This document shows positions 1 to 13,534 of a stretch of 64,000 nucleotides of DNA, in pieces. The notes beneath the pieces were generated by a model. That model searched no databases. It had not been told where the DNA came from and worked only from the letters and a program-made list of their open reading frames with translations. Origin of the DNA: Phymorhynchus buccinoides (taxonomy: Eukaryota > Mollusca > Gastropoda > Neogastropoda > Raphitomidae); assembly GCA_017654935.2 (NCBI GenBank), contig CM065712.1:28462412-28526411 (forward strand), written 5' to 3'. Each line of letters begins with the position of its first letter. Position 1 is the first letter of the stretch. Position numbers and translations under genes: made by a program.

Positions 1-2
1 TT

Positions 3-170
3 CTTCATCGTCGTCGAGTCGGAGTTTCCAAGAAGAAAGTCTTTGATGATGAGGAAAGAAGCCTGCTTTTGTCACACTGGAGTGATCGTTGCCAGATAGA
101 TCCAGAGAAAGTGGCTGGGATAGGTAGCGATATCTGTTCCAGAGAGGAGAGAGAGAGATGGTATTATTAG
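3..170 (+). CDS. Possible partial coding exon at the left edge
   Basis: Reading from base 3, the frame stays open from the window edge for 55 codons to a TAG at 168-170. The predicted peptide is charged and not low-complexity; it includes KKKVFDDEERSLLLSHW. The stop falls where the SINE-A tail begins, so the retroposon appears to supply the terminator. A GT at 124-125 (atag|gtagcg) could be a splice donor instead. No family is recognised. A chance open frame of this length is quite possible, so this is only a candidate. Confidence 0.25.
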   Translation, partial: LHRRRVGVSKKKVFDDEERSLLLSHWSDRCQIDPEKVAGIGSDICSREERERWYY

Positions 171-540
171 GTATTAGGTACTTTGTAGTCACAGAGGCGT
201 CTGTGAAATTCGGGTTGCTCCCACATGGAGAGCGTGTCGCAGCCAGAGCTAGAGGCGCGCCTCCCCAATTTTTTTAAAAGATTTTTGCATGCATGTTTTG
301 TGTGACTGATGAGGAAGGAAAGGGTGTGTGTGTGTGTGTTAAATTTTGACCAAATGACATATTTTTTTGTTGCCACGTGTGCTAAGTGCATGGGTACACG
401 GGACCTCGGTTTATCGTCTCATCCAAAAGACTCCACGTTAAGGCCTAGTGCAAAGTGAGAAGAAAAATCACCTGTTCCCGGGTTCGAACTCGGGTTAACT
501 TGACACGAAGCGAGTGCGTTACCACTGTGCCACTCTGCAC
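164..540 (-). mobile_element. SINE-A copy 1 (tRNA-derived SINE)
   Basis: On the minus strand this begins at about 540 with a tRNA-like head: an A-box-like tggcacagtgg and a B-box-like gttcgaac. It continues through a conserved middle (gagacgataaaccgagg) and a core (gtgggagcaacccgaattt), and ends in a short repeated taatacc tail at about 164. The same parts in the same order occur at 43.5, 48.5, 56.0 and 60.8 kb. The copy is diverged and contains a short GT run. The right end abuts a CA/CG-rich microsatellite. Confidence 0.85.
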
Positions 541-1515
541 TTCATGAAGCATGCATGAATGCACTTATTATTCTCACACATGCACACACACGCACACATA
601 CGGCACGCACACGCACACGCACACGCACACGCACACACACACACACACAGGATGAAAAAAAACACGTTCTTAATGCTTATTCCTTTATCGACAAAGATCA
701 TTTTGACTTGACGCGCACACACACACAACAAAGAAAGACTATTATTATGTGAGTCAGTCCATGGTTTGTACTCGTAAAAGAAAATAAATTTGAAATATTG
801 TACGGGCGTAGATGCGGGCGTTGGAGTGTTTTGTTTATAACTATGATTATGTAAGGGAGGGACATTCTCCTTCGCAAAACACTGATAAATGGCGATGTCA
901 AGTCTTCGTCCCAAGCCTGAACCCAACTAGCACCACCAGAGCACGCCACGCGCAAATCAACCAGTATATAGCCGTGTTGGGAAGTCTTTGCTACACGCCT
1001 GCTTGCTGTGACTCTCATGTGCGCGTTTGTGAGAGGCAGTCTCATTGTTTGCAAGAGAGAGTGAGGGAAACAAGAGACAGAAACTCTAAAATGTTTTAAT
1101 GTCAGACCTCCGGCCTATGGTATAAGACGGAAAGTGAGAGAGAGAAACACTTGACACTTGACAAATTTTAATTGCATGGGTGCAACTTTTCCTGGTCTAC
1201 AAGGATTTCCTGTTTTTGAATTTTACCAGAAAAGAAAGTTCCTTTTTTTTAAATTTGTCAGACAAGATCTTTGAGTGTCTACTGTATTTTTCAAGCACTT
1301 TAAAATACGCCTTTGTGTAAATTGTGGAAAAAGCAAGCTTAAATACCTTCATAAATCAATTTTTGCTTCAGCTGCAGGGGGACATTTCATTTATTTCTGC
1401 ACCCATGTTATTGCCATTGACGATACAATCTTCACGGCAAGGGGACACGTGATTTGAAATCAACTAATAATGAAAAGGAAGCGGGGAAAAAAGTATATAA
1501 GAATTATCAGGCGCT
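541..1515. other. No gene seen; CA/CG microsatellites
   Basis: Contains a mixed (CA)n/(CGCA)n tract at about 573-650 and a short CA run at about 706-727. The remainder is unremarkable AT-rich sequence. Open frames across the CA tract are low-complexity artefacts. Confidence 0.6.
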
Positions 1516-1945
1516 GTTTGCAACAGTTTCAAAACCCTAGATAAGAGATATCAACAGTTTCAAAACACTTGCTAAGAGATATCAACAGTACATATCACTG
1601 CACGGGCACACACACTCACGCATGCACGGGCACACACACTGCACACACAGACATATCACACTAGGGTTTTGAAACTGTCGATATGCATGTGCACACACAA
1701 CTGTTTTGATATCTCTTAGCTAGTGTTTTGAAACTGTTGATATCTCTTATCTAGGGTTTTGTGCAAACAGCTCCCCATAAAGAATATAGCAAACCGAAAG
1801 GATGATCTCTTATAGTGTTTTTGATATCTCTTACTAGTGTTTTGCACCCGCCAGATATCTCTTCAATGATAATAAACAGCTAGTCAAATCTAGGGTTTTG
1901 TGCAAAAGCTCCCCATAAAGAATATAGCAAACCGAAAGGATGATC
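1516..1945. repeat. Inverted and direct repeat jigsaw
   Basis: A roughly 70-bp left arm (1516-1588), built from alternating caacagtttcaaaac and gataagagatat blocks, is repeated inverted at 1699-1769. A CA-rich loop lies between. Downstream, the block ctagggttttgtgcaaa followed by ctccccataaagaatatag occurs twice (about 1751 and 1890), and tcaatgataataaac is also duplicated. The arrangement looks like a rearranged foldback element. Confidence 0.6.
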
Positions 1946-2898
1946 ATTGACTGCACCCGCCAGACCTTCAATGATAATAAACAAGTCAAAACAACTAATT
2001 ATGCAAACAAGACGACAGCTGCACATTGAATCCCCACACACATAAATGCACCCACTCATGCAAGCTCACTTAAACACATGCGTGCGCATACGCCCGATCA
2101 CACAGAGAGAGAGGGAGAGAGAGACTGAGTCACTTTGTGCATAATATTATCATATATGTGTGTGTGTGTGTGCGCATGTTTTGTGTGCGTGGATAGAGAA
2201 TTCAGGGCCTAAATTTGTCCAATTACGTCACCGCTACAAAGTTTTATTTGATTATATATTTTTTACGGTGAAATGTCACATCTGAAAACTAACCATCTTC
2301 ATTTTCAATGAAAAATGATTTTTTAAATGGAATAAATACCAAGTACGTTGTGGTTCTTGTATATGTAAAACAATAAATAAATAAAAAGTATCATGAATGA
2401 AATTATGGTTGATATAATTTTTATTAAAAAAAATTTTTTTAAGGAGTAAAACATTTATTTGTCTGGCAAAAGTTTTTTGTTTTTTGTTTTTTTTACATTT
2501 TGAATGGAATAAATATCGAACATTTTATGGTTCTGTTAAATAAAATAAAAAACGCCAAAGAAACATCATGCATGTTATGGTTGATAGATTCTTTTTTTTT
2601 TCTTTTTTTTAAGTTTAACTTTTGTTTCCTTTTTTTTAATTTTTTAACCACAAACATGCATGTACAAACATAATATCTTTGATAGATTTTTAACATTGAC
2701 TAAAATTTTCTTCTTCTTTTTAAATTTTTTGGTCGATGCAAAGAACTGAAATGTTTTTCACTGCTTTTTAAGGTGTGATGAGATGCAATGGAAATTATGG
2801 CAACTGTGTATTTTGTTCAAAATGTTTAATTTTCGTATGAAGAAGGGACAGTAGTTTGTTAGTGTCGTGGTGAGAAGATTCTCTCATTTTTTTTTTTT
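1946..2898. other. AT-rich, no gene seen
   Basis: Short GA run near 2103-2124, GT run near 2157-2172, and poly(T)/poly(A) tracts. Nothing coding or recognisably mobile was seen. Confidence 0.5.
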
Positions 2899-3461
2899 AA
2901 AGGGGCACCCTGACGGATGAGTTTTTGTAAGAAACACGTCGAGATCACCAGAAAAAACACCCTTTACAGAGATTGCAACACTCACTTTGCTCTGGTTTCC
3001 TAGAAATCCAACCGTCAAATCGGAGATTCCTCCTTGGCGGAGGTGCTGGAAGTCAAATTCTTACACCCAAAGAGAAGGCGTGTGCCGTCTCTTTTCTAAT
3101 GGCCGCCAAATCGTTTGCACAAACTTTTCGCAATACAAGCCTTTTTATTGTTTAATTTTGTTTTATTCTATGCAGTTTATCTAAAGGAGTTCGCTCACAA
3201 CAAAGGATATAGCTCCAATTTGTTTTTGTTTTTTACTGCACTACAAAAAAAGAAAACGCTTCAACCACAATGAGTGACCTTCACCCACCCCATCCAAAAT
3301 GGCTACTCTCTCCGGCATCTCCGCCAAGGAGGAATCGCCGCTTTGACGGTTTAATTTCGAGGTAACCAGAGCAAAGTGAGTGTTCCGATCCTTGAAAAGG
3401 CTGTGTTTCTGGTGATCTCGACGTGTTTCTTGCAAAAACTCATCCGTCAGGGTGCCCCTTT
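2899..3461. mobile_element. Foldback element with ~150-bp terminal inverted repeats
   Basis: The left arm 2899-3048 starts aaaggggcaccctgacgg and is matched inverted by 3313-3461, which ends ccgtcagggtgccccttt. Both arms share an inner block reading cactcactttgctctggt and a tccttggcgga motif. Only about 260 bp separates the arms and holds no plausible transposase. Long arms and a short centre suggest a foldback or Mutator-like non-autonomous element; no target duplication was confirmed. Confidence 0.8.
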
Positions 3462-3476
3462 CACAAGTTATTACCA

Positions 3477-3515
<39 letters not shown>

Positions 3516-3889
3516 GGGGGAGGGGTGGGGATTCAGATGCAATGTTGCGGTTTTTTTCAATTTGCCAACATCATTTTTTGCTAAATAAGTGCATTGATAT
3601 GAACAAATTGTTTTCTTGGTAGTTTTATATATTCTAATATATATATATATATATATAATAAACAGCGAAACTGTTTCTGAACAATATGCACTCTCTTTCT
3701 TCTCTGTGTGTTTTTTCTCAAACAAATTATATTTTTTTCACTTTTTTCAAATCAAAAGTGGTTGTGAGTCCTTGCAATATTTTTTTACTTTTTTTTTTTT
3801 CGAGCTTTAGCTTTTTCAGGTAATTTTTTGTCTTGTTGCAAAATGTGTAATTTTGTACAATCTTTTTATATAAACCATTGTTAAGCGTA
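3462..3889. other. Microsatellites, no gene seen
   Basis: A (GT)n tract at about 3478-3512 runs into a G-rich patch, and a short (TA)n tract lies at about 3638-3657. The rest is T-rich on the + strand. Confidence 0.6.
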
Positions 3890-3995
3890 AGGCCTGGTAC
3901 ACAGTTTAGATTTTCCACGCGGAAATAATCAATCAGTAAAAAAAAAAGAAGGAAAAAATAAGCGCACGTGTTCGTATTTCCCCCTAATCCGTATA

Positions 3996-4070
3996 TAATA
4001 ATAATAATAATAATGGGAATTTATATAGCGCTCTTTCTCACATGAGCTCAGTGCGCTTTACATTGATAAC
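3996..4070 (+). mobile_element. Short 'ATA...tatagcgct' retroposon fragment
   Basis: An (ATA)n stretch is followed by a block containing tttatatagcgctctttc and gtgcgctttacattg. A related arrangement occurs at about 49,812-49,885. It resembles the 3' ends of widespread invertebrate retroposons; family membership is inferred. Confidence 0.5.
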
Positions 4071-4157
4071 AAGAACATTAAAGGCAAACAAATAATTAAT
4101 CATTAGAAAGTAAAATAAGCACGATGCTTACACACAACGTTCTCTTACTTCCTTACT

Positions 4158-4176
4158 CACACACACACACACACAC

Positions 4177-4245
<69 letters not shown>

Positions 4246-4282
4246 TACACACACATGCATGCGCACACGCACACTCGCACAC
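4158..4282 (+). repeat. (CA)n microsatellite
   Basis: About 120 bp of CA dinucleotides with occasional GC and TG interruptions. Open frames on both strands here are artefacts of the two-base period. Confidence 0.95.
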
Positions 4283-4562
4283 AATTAATTATACAAGTAA
4301 AATAGTTACAACATGAACATTCTAAGAAGAAACATAGAGACCACATTCACATTCCCAATCAAGTTTGAATACAATACTGCAACTTGAAATAAAATCATAC
4401 TGCCATCGACATACCAATTACATGACTAATTATAATAGACAAATTTTGCAAAAACAAAAATACCCTTCTACCTCATTTACAAGCATTTAAAGTTTACAAG
4501 ACGTAGACATTCTACAATACATATATATATTTTCTTAGTTCTTCCTTTTACTTATTGATTAT

Positions 4563-4773
4563 CTACTGGTGGCGGTGCCATAGCCGATGAGGTTTAACCG
4601 AGGCGTGGTCACCGCTACAGCTATCTGTATTAATATACAAAAATCGGGACTTTACTGGTTTCATACTGCCTCCGGGCATTGCCTCCAGTATTGTTCCCAC
4701 CATATTTGTATTTACAAATGTCCCATATGTGTCTGATTCAGACCAAGAGGACGTAAAACACCATTTTCGCCTT
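4563..4773 (-). mobile_element. 211-bp insertion with 16-bp target duplication
   Basis: Flanked by direct copies of tttacttattgattat at 4547-4562 and 4774-4789, a hallmark of target-primed integration. The body (for example cgaggcgtggtcaccgctac and catatgtgtctgattcagac) recurs inverted at 50,737-50,914 inside another TIR element. There is no tRNA-like promoter and no obvious A-tail, so the class is unresolved. The orientation given is arbitrary. Confidence 0.7.
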
Positions 4774-4828
4774 TTTACTTATTGATTATTTCCACGCGGA
4801 AAATGCAGATGCACTGTGTACTAGGCCT

Positions 4829-5037
4829 AAGTGTACAATTGTTGCAATGATAATAATTATGGTTGTGGAAACTCCTGTGGTTTAATACATGTAGCATGAG
4901 AATGTTTATGCCTTGTACATTTTACATAATTACTATTTTTTTGGTAACACTGCATGTTCTATAGAAAAATGGAGTGGACGTTATGTTAAGAATATTACTG
5001 GGGTTTTTTCTTTTTCTGTTTGACTGTCTTGTCTGTC
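4829..5037. other. Spacer, nothing seen
   Basis: AT-rich sequence leading into the compound microsatellite. Confidence 0.5.
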
Positions 5038-5692
<655 letters not shown>

Positions 5693-5697
<5 letters not shown>

Positions 5698-5998
5698 GCT
5701 CGCTTCTGAGCAGTGAAGATTTTCAGCAAAACTGTTCGCGTTTGTTACATTTTGAAAACGTAAAAGAGATGCCTGTTATTCCTTGCTGTGTTTTAATCTC
5801 TGTGACACGGATTGTGATTCTTTACCTCGTATAACAACTAGCATGAAACATATATTGTTGAGTGGTTTTGCTGTGTTTATTTTTGTATATTTCATGAGTT
5901 CATTTTGCCCCCCGAGGCTTTCATTTGTCGAATATTATCTGATGGGTCTGCCATTTTTCTTCCTGCTTCTTTCTTTCTTCAAAATGTTGAAGCTACTC
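5693..5998. other. No gene seen
   Basis: T-rich unique-looking sequence between a microsatellite and a foldback element. No splice-flanked open frame is convincing. Confidence 0.5.
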
Positions 5999-6369
5999 TA
6001 GCGACCAAAAGTTAAGGCCCAGAAAGACAATCATCTCTGAAAACTCACGAACTCAATAAAACGCACCCAGCTCATAACAAAACTGAATTTATTCTTTTAA
6101 CATTAAGTTCATTTCAAAAAATCATTAATCAGAACGAGTTCAGTCAACAAAATGCCCCTTTCAACAACTTCCCCCTCCTCTTGAAAAGTCACACTCAGAA
6201 TCAATTAGCGAACAAAAATTAAGGCCCAGAAAGACAATCATCTCCGGAAACTCACGAACTCAAAAAAATTCAGTTTTGTTATGAGCTGGGTGCGTTGTAT
6301 TATTGAGTTTTCGGAGATGATTGTCTTTCTGGGCCATAACGTTTGGTCGCTAATTGATTCTGAGTGTGA
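5999..6369. mobile_element. Foldback element with a third internal arm copy
   Basis: The left arm 5999-6089 (ttaaggcccagaaagacaat ... cacccagctcataacaaaac) is matched inverted at 6268-6352. A direct copy of the outer part of the left arm lies at 6206-6267. A second, inner inverted pair (cactcagaatcaattagcg at about 6191 and its complement at about 6348) overlaps it. The structure suggests rearrangement between arms. No open frame of note. Confidence 0.75.
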
Positions 6370-6833
6370 CGTCATTCTAAAGTTGACGTCATTTGATAGT
6401 GTGATCTCGCTTGGCTGAGTCGGACAGGCAGGAAGTTACATCGCCTCGCTCGTGCGTTTGAGCATAGACACACATAACGGAAGAATACAGTACGTCATTC
6501 TAAAGTTGACGTCATTTTATATATTTTACATCGCATTTTGCAAGTTCGATCAGGTTTTTTTTGGCCACTTTCCACACCTCATTTCTGTCTAAAAGTTTGC
6601 AAGTTGCTCACTCATATCCTGGTTTCACTCTTTGACGCCATGGTTGCTATGGTTTGTCCGACTCGGTTGAGGTAAACGACGAAGTGCTCTCCCCTCGTTT
6701 TTCTCTCAGAAAATTGTCTATTGAGCATTGATTGTTCAACTTAATCACCGATCTAGTCAGACCACCAAGTGCTGATGAAGTTTCTAAACTGTTAACATCT
6801 GTGCTTAGTTCTATTTTTAAGTGGGGGTTTTTT
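6370..6833. other. No gene seen; short direct repeat
   Basis: The block cgtcattctaaagttgacg occurs at about 6371 and again at about 6494. Otherwise nothing recognisable. Confidence 0.5.
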
Positions 6834-7510
6834 TTAACCCTTTCGCCGCCAGCCATTTTTCAGCGAAAAAGTACCACACAGCTGTTTCAGGAGGAACATT
6901 TAGTTCATCTATATTTTCAGAAGTTTTTTCAAGCTAACTTTAGTTTACCATAATTAACTTTTAATAAATAACAGTCAAGAATATGTTGTAGTATGTGAGT
7001 AAGTTAGTTATATTCAGTGGAAATTGCTAGGTTTTGAACTTTCACTCATTGGTGATTTTATTTATGTTTGTGATACTAAGTGAATTATTCAAGAACATTT
7101 TCTACTAAATATATTTCATGAAAATGTTCAACAAAGAAAGTTTTTACAATTAATATGATGGAAGAAATATGTTTAAAATACTGTGTAGAACATAGAGACA
7201 AAATATTTTATAGGGATATGCTTGGTGCATTTCTTTGATCTAAGATTTTCAGATTCAGTCTTTTAACTAAACAGCTTGACTTTGTGTGCGACAGAACAGC
7301 TGTGACCATTAAATTTAACTGGGTAGAGAAAATCAAATATCTGCAATATTGCGAATTCCTCTGTGACATATATAATTTAGGCCTATCCTCACCTCCCAAA
7401 ATTAAGAAAATATGGTCTTTGGATAACAGACCCTGGTTTGATGCCTTTTAGTGACATGGGTGTTAAACCATTGTGGTGCTAAAATGCGACATTGGCGGTG
7501 AAAGGGTTAA
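6834..7510 (+). mobile_element. PB1 MITE copy 1 (piggyBac-like, long form)
   Basis: Ends are ttaaccctttcgccgcc and ggcggtgaaagggttaa, giving inverted termini beginning CCCTTTC flanked by TTAA on both sides, as in the piggyBac superfamily. This copy is 677 bp, against about 250 bp for the short form. The extra central part (about 6870-7280) is homologous to 52,560-52,990 on the opposite strand. It encodes no transposase that I can see. Confidence 0.85.
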
Positions 7511-8027
7511 AAAGGAGAAGAAAAAAAGACTTGAGAAACTTGTACGTACTTTGGGGGTTTCTGCATTCTATGTGCCCTCGATGTGTGAAAAGTATCATTT
7601 GTTATAATAAGGGTTTTTGTTTGTGGCTCAAAGCCACAAACCTATAACTCACTTTGTCGGTCGGTCGGTCTGTCGGTCCAAAATTGTCGCACTTCAAATC
7701 GAGGCTACACTTCTGGCCGCTCTTTAAAATGATGTATTTTAAAAGCGTACAAAATAATAAACATACGTAATACAGATACTGCAACAGACACGACGAGTAT
7801 GCGGTGCTTCTTTCGATGAGCATAAGTAGGATACATAGTTTTAAATGTTTTCCAAAAGATATAAAAAGTTACGAAATGGTGCAGAGATAACATTCTGCTT
7901 TACAGATTAAAATTATTGAAAAGCCAGGGGAAGTAACTCATGATTGGAGTGGTAAAAATAGACCGCGTGCCACAAACTATTGCGATTTCGCGCTTGTTTA
8001 TATTATCAAAATGACAAATCGAAATAT
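7511..8027. other. No gene seen; short hairpin
   Basis: A near-perfect hairpin tttgtggctcaaagccacaa lies at 7619, followed by a ggtc tandem (about 7657-7678). The rest is unremarkable. Confidence 0.5.
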
Positions 8028-8512
8028 GTGACCCAGCACCACGAAAGGGACATTAAGTCATTGGGCTAGTTTCTCACAACAGGCTTGCAAAGTCAAAAAT
8101 ATCATTTTTAAAATTGTTTGTGAGCTGTGGGTATTTGCATCCTCTCTGACATCCCATCTTTCATATCTGTAAAGGATCATCTTTAATACGGTCTCTAAAT
8201 ATTCCAAAAAGTGCTTTTAAATTTGTAGGTTGATGCATTTTCTTAGGATAGGTTAGATTTTTTTTAGTGTGATTTCTCAAAATTGCTGACAGTCACCTTA
8301 CCCAACTTTAAATGCTTATAATTCTTCAACAAAAAAGAAGAAATAAGAAATAATGTTTTACGCCCTCTTTGGCCTTTCGGCCATGTGGGGCTTCAACAAA
8401 AAAGGATGTAAGAATGGTTTTTATATCATTAGAAAGAGAATTGCGTGAAGATTCCAACTGTGTCATTTCTCAGAATGGTCATTTTAACAATTAATGTCCC
8501 TTTCGTGGTCAC
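8028..8512 (+). mobile_element. T2 MITE copy 1
   Basis: Starts gtgacccagcaccacgaaag and ends with the inverse ctttcgtggtcac. The interior (gggctagtttctcacaacag, ttgcaaagtcaaaaat, tttctcaaaattgctgac) matches copies at 13.5, 15.7, 20.5 and 46.2 kb. An extra block with ggcctttcggcc (about 8353-8396) interrupts this copy, and the same block occurs at 63,399-63,455. No coding capacity. Confidence 0.85.
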
Positions 8513-9022
8513 GTATTGGAAAGTTTTTTTATCCTGCGTGTTTTGTGTTTTGGGCCTGAATGTTTTGTCAAAATGACACATTTGTTTTGTGCTTAAGATT
8601 GTTATTTCTGTATTGAAATGATGTTCATGTACTGTATTGTAAAAAAGAAAGGTATACTTTGCTTTTGTGTGGAAATTATTGGATACGTTCTGAAGAATTA
8701 TATTTTTGAAATTTTTGTTTGTTTCCGTTTAACTATATTTTTACACTTAAAAAAAAAAGTGTGTGCAATTTACTTTTTTGTAGCTGTTAATTGTGCAATG
8801 AAATCGTTGTTGTTGATTTTTGTTGTTATATGGCACACTTTAAAAAAAAATTGTATACCTGATGCATACGGCGCGTTATAATATGATTTTTAAATTTAGA
8901 GGGAAAAACGGTGTTGCTCTTATATCTTTGATGCGGTTTTTTTAATCTTGCAAAATCATGGTTGGAGTGATGGTGTTCTACATGTATGTTAATCAATATT
9001 ATTATCGTTTGTGAGTTTATTG
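8513..9022. other. T-rich, no gene seen
   Basis: Homopolymeric T/A-rich sequence. Short open frames are leucine/phenylalanine-rich artefacts. Confidence 0.5.
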
Positions 9023-9627
9023 CAGAGTTCGTACAGGGTCCTTGAAAAGTTCTGGAAAATTGACATGGCCTTTTCCAGGGCTTGAAAAGTGCTTGAAAAA
9101 CAGCAAAGGCCCTAAAACTCCTGGAAAAGTCCTGGAATTTTCAGTATCGTCTGACCACGTCCTTAATCTCAATCCATCAAAGTCAAAATCTGTCCTCCAC
9201 AAAAAATATTGAAGGTTGAAACTAAATTCAAATGAAAAAACAACAAAAACTTTCATGGTCATACCGATATCGCGATCATAGCAGACGACATTTGCGCGAG
9301 TTGTCTGCCGCTGAAGTTACTTCCCTTTACCGTACTTCCGTTCTCCGGTAAAGGAGACTGCATTTTCAACGATGTTTGGCTGCAAAAAAGAATATCAGAG
9401 CTGGTTAGCTCCGTCAACACATGGTTCAAAACTGAAAAGCTAATTGCACAGTATGCAAAAAGAACTTTGACATCGCCAGCATGGGCGAGAGTGCTGTAAA
9501 AAGCCATTGTCAAGGCCAGAAGTACAAGCAACACAGGCAGGAACAAAACCGGCATTGACTGGTATGCCAGATTGAGTCCTTGAAATTTAGTCCTGGAATT
9601 TTTTGTGCACAGATCTGTACGAACTGT
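9023..9627 (+). mobile_element. hAT-like non-autonomous element, copy 1
   Basis: Ends carry gagttcgtacag and the inverse ctgtacgaact. Subterminal blocks (cttgaaaagt, ttccagggcttgaaaagtg, aaaagtcctggaattttc) are shared with the element at 36.9 kb. The interior retains a decayed BED-type zinc finger reading frame (9372-9558), which points to an hAT-type transposon that has lost most of its transposase. Confidence 0.75.
9372..9558 (+). pseudogene. Decayed BED-finger N-terminus of an hAT transposase
   Basis: In the frame starting at 9445 the sequence encodes CTVCKKNFDIASMGESAVKS followed by H. That is C-x2-C, then a conserved F-x3-MG-x-SA-x3-H pattern typical of BED-type fingers in hAT transposases. 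The second zinc ligand position after GQK is Y rather than H. The preceding peptide (QSWLAPSTHGSKLK, from the ATG at 9372) is in another frame, so a frameshift lies near 9440. The frame stops at 9556 (TGA). Non-functional fragment. Confidence 0.75.
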
Positions 9628-9925
9628 TGTAATCTGTCTTTGTAGTTGCCTGATAGTATGATTGATGTGATTTTGCCAAAAATGAATTTAGCTCAGTATG
9701 CAGGGTAGATGTTAACGTAAGCTTACTATCATCTTGCATGTGTGTGGGCGGGTGGTGGGTGGGGGTGGGGGGTGTTTGCGGGTGTGCGTGCGTGTATGCT
9801 TATATTTATACTGCCATTGTCACATTTTCAAGCTTAAGAAAGGAACAACAACAAAAAACGTAGTCCAGTATTTTAACATTTTGTTGTTCTGCAATTTGGA
9901 ATTCAGTAGATTTGTTTCTTTATTA
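9628..9925. other. No gene seen
   Basis: G-rich patch with gtgggtggggg near 9752, otherwise plain sequence. Confidence 0.45.
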
Positions 9926-10101
9926 CAGTGGAACCTCCCTTATAAGACATTCACAAATCATGCAAAATGAGGTCTTATAAGGGAGGGGTATTATAAGGGA
10001 GGTAATTTTAATACTTACAAAGAAGGGCAATGTCTCAGAGAAGTAGGTCTTATGTGGGAGGGAGTCTTATAATGGGAGGTCTTATACGGGAGGTTCCACT
10101 G
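9926..10101 (+). mobile_element. T1 MITE copy 1, compact form
   Basis: 176 bp with inverted ends cagtggaacctcccttataa and its complement, flanked by TA on both sides (9924-9925 and 10102-10103). The TA target and cagtggaacctc ends suggest the pogo/Tigger group. The internal piece acaaagaagggcaatgtctc is the sequence that expands into a satellite at 16.6-18.3 kb. This compact copy shows the probable ancestral layout. Confidence 0.9.
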
Positions 10102-10304
10102 TATTTGTTTTACTCTTTAGCTTTGTTACGTGGTGTTATTGTACATTTTGTAAATTAATGTTTATTTCATCGCAACATTTAGCTCCTTCATTGCTCATTT
10201 CTGAACATTTTGTTCCTTACTATTCATGACCACCCAGATCAGAGATCTCTAGAACTGGTTTCCTAACTTATTTTGATCAGTTTAGTTAGCACCACTGCAA
10301 GGGT

Positions 10305-10571
10305 CAGGCATCAGAATTGTCAGTGGATCAGAGGATTTCAGAGGATTCAGAATTTCTGACAGAGGATTGGCTTCTCTTGTCAGAGGTTTTGCCTTTTTAT
10401 TGAGTGTTATCCTTTGTGTTAAATAGCATTTTAAAGTGATTTCTCACTATATGAAGCCTTCTTGGTGGTGTAGGGAACTCATTTTACTGTTGTCCCTCTT
10501 CAAGTAAGGGCCTTGGTGGCCCTTTTACCGCAGTTTTCAGAGGATTGGACTTCAGACTATTCTGATGCCTG
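10305..10571. mobile_element. Small TIR element (caggcatcagaat ends)
   Basis: About 267 bp bounded by caggcatcagaat and its complement attctgatgcctg, with repeated cagaggatt words inside. Single copy here. No coding. Confidence 0.65.
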
Positions 10572-10646
10572 AAGGGTGTTGCCATCCTAGTTGGCTAAAA
10601 GGATGTTGTTGATGTTGATGTTATTTTGGGCGTTTAGTATATTCTA

Positions 10647-11007
10647 CATATCGTTGGTGAAATTCTAAAACCTCGTATCTCAATGTTGGTAGTTTTGATA
10701 AAAAAAATTAAAACTTTTAAAAATTAACCGCGTTGACCACAATTGATTAACTATGATGAATATGTTGTTCAAGACATTGCATTTAAGAAATAAATTTTGA
10801 CTTGAAACGAACGAAGATACGAGGTTAACTAGATCTGAATTGGGGACTAACAGTTTTTCTTCTATTTTCACAAACTCATTTCCCCCAGATAGAAAGTTGT
10901 TAGAGATGCGAGCTTTTTTGGAGGAAGGTGGCGGGAAAAATTGGAGGGCTGACTCAAAACCCCATAAAATCGCGATACGAGGTTTTTGAATTTCACCGAC
11001 GATATGT
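10647..11007. mobile_element. TIR element (acatatcgttggtgaaatt ends), copy 1
   Basis: Ends acatatcgttggtgaaattc and gaatttcaccgacgatatgt are inverse. The subterminal block acctcgtatctcaat is also mirrored. Homologous to 32,417-32,827, including the accgcgttgaccacaattga interior. No coding. Confidence 0.85.

Positions 11008-13534
<2,527 letters not shown>

Larger units (their letters stand above)
3890..4828. mobile_element. TIR element carrying later insertions
   Basis: The left end, aggcctggtacacag followed by ttttccacgcggaaataatc, is repeated inverted at the right end (gattatttccacgcgg ... ctgtgtactaggcct). The interior holds a tatagcgct-type retroposon fragment, a CA microsatellite and a separate insertion with its own target duplication (4563-4773). 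The host element is therefore older than its contents. Confidence 0.75.
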
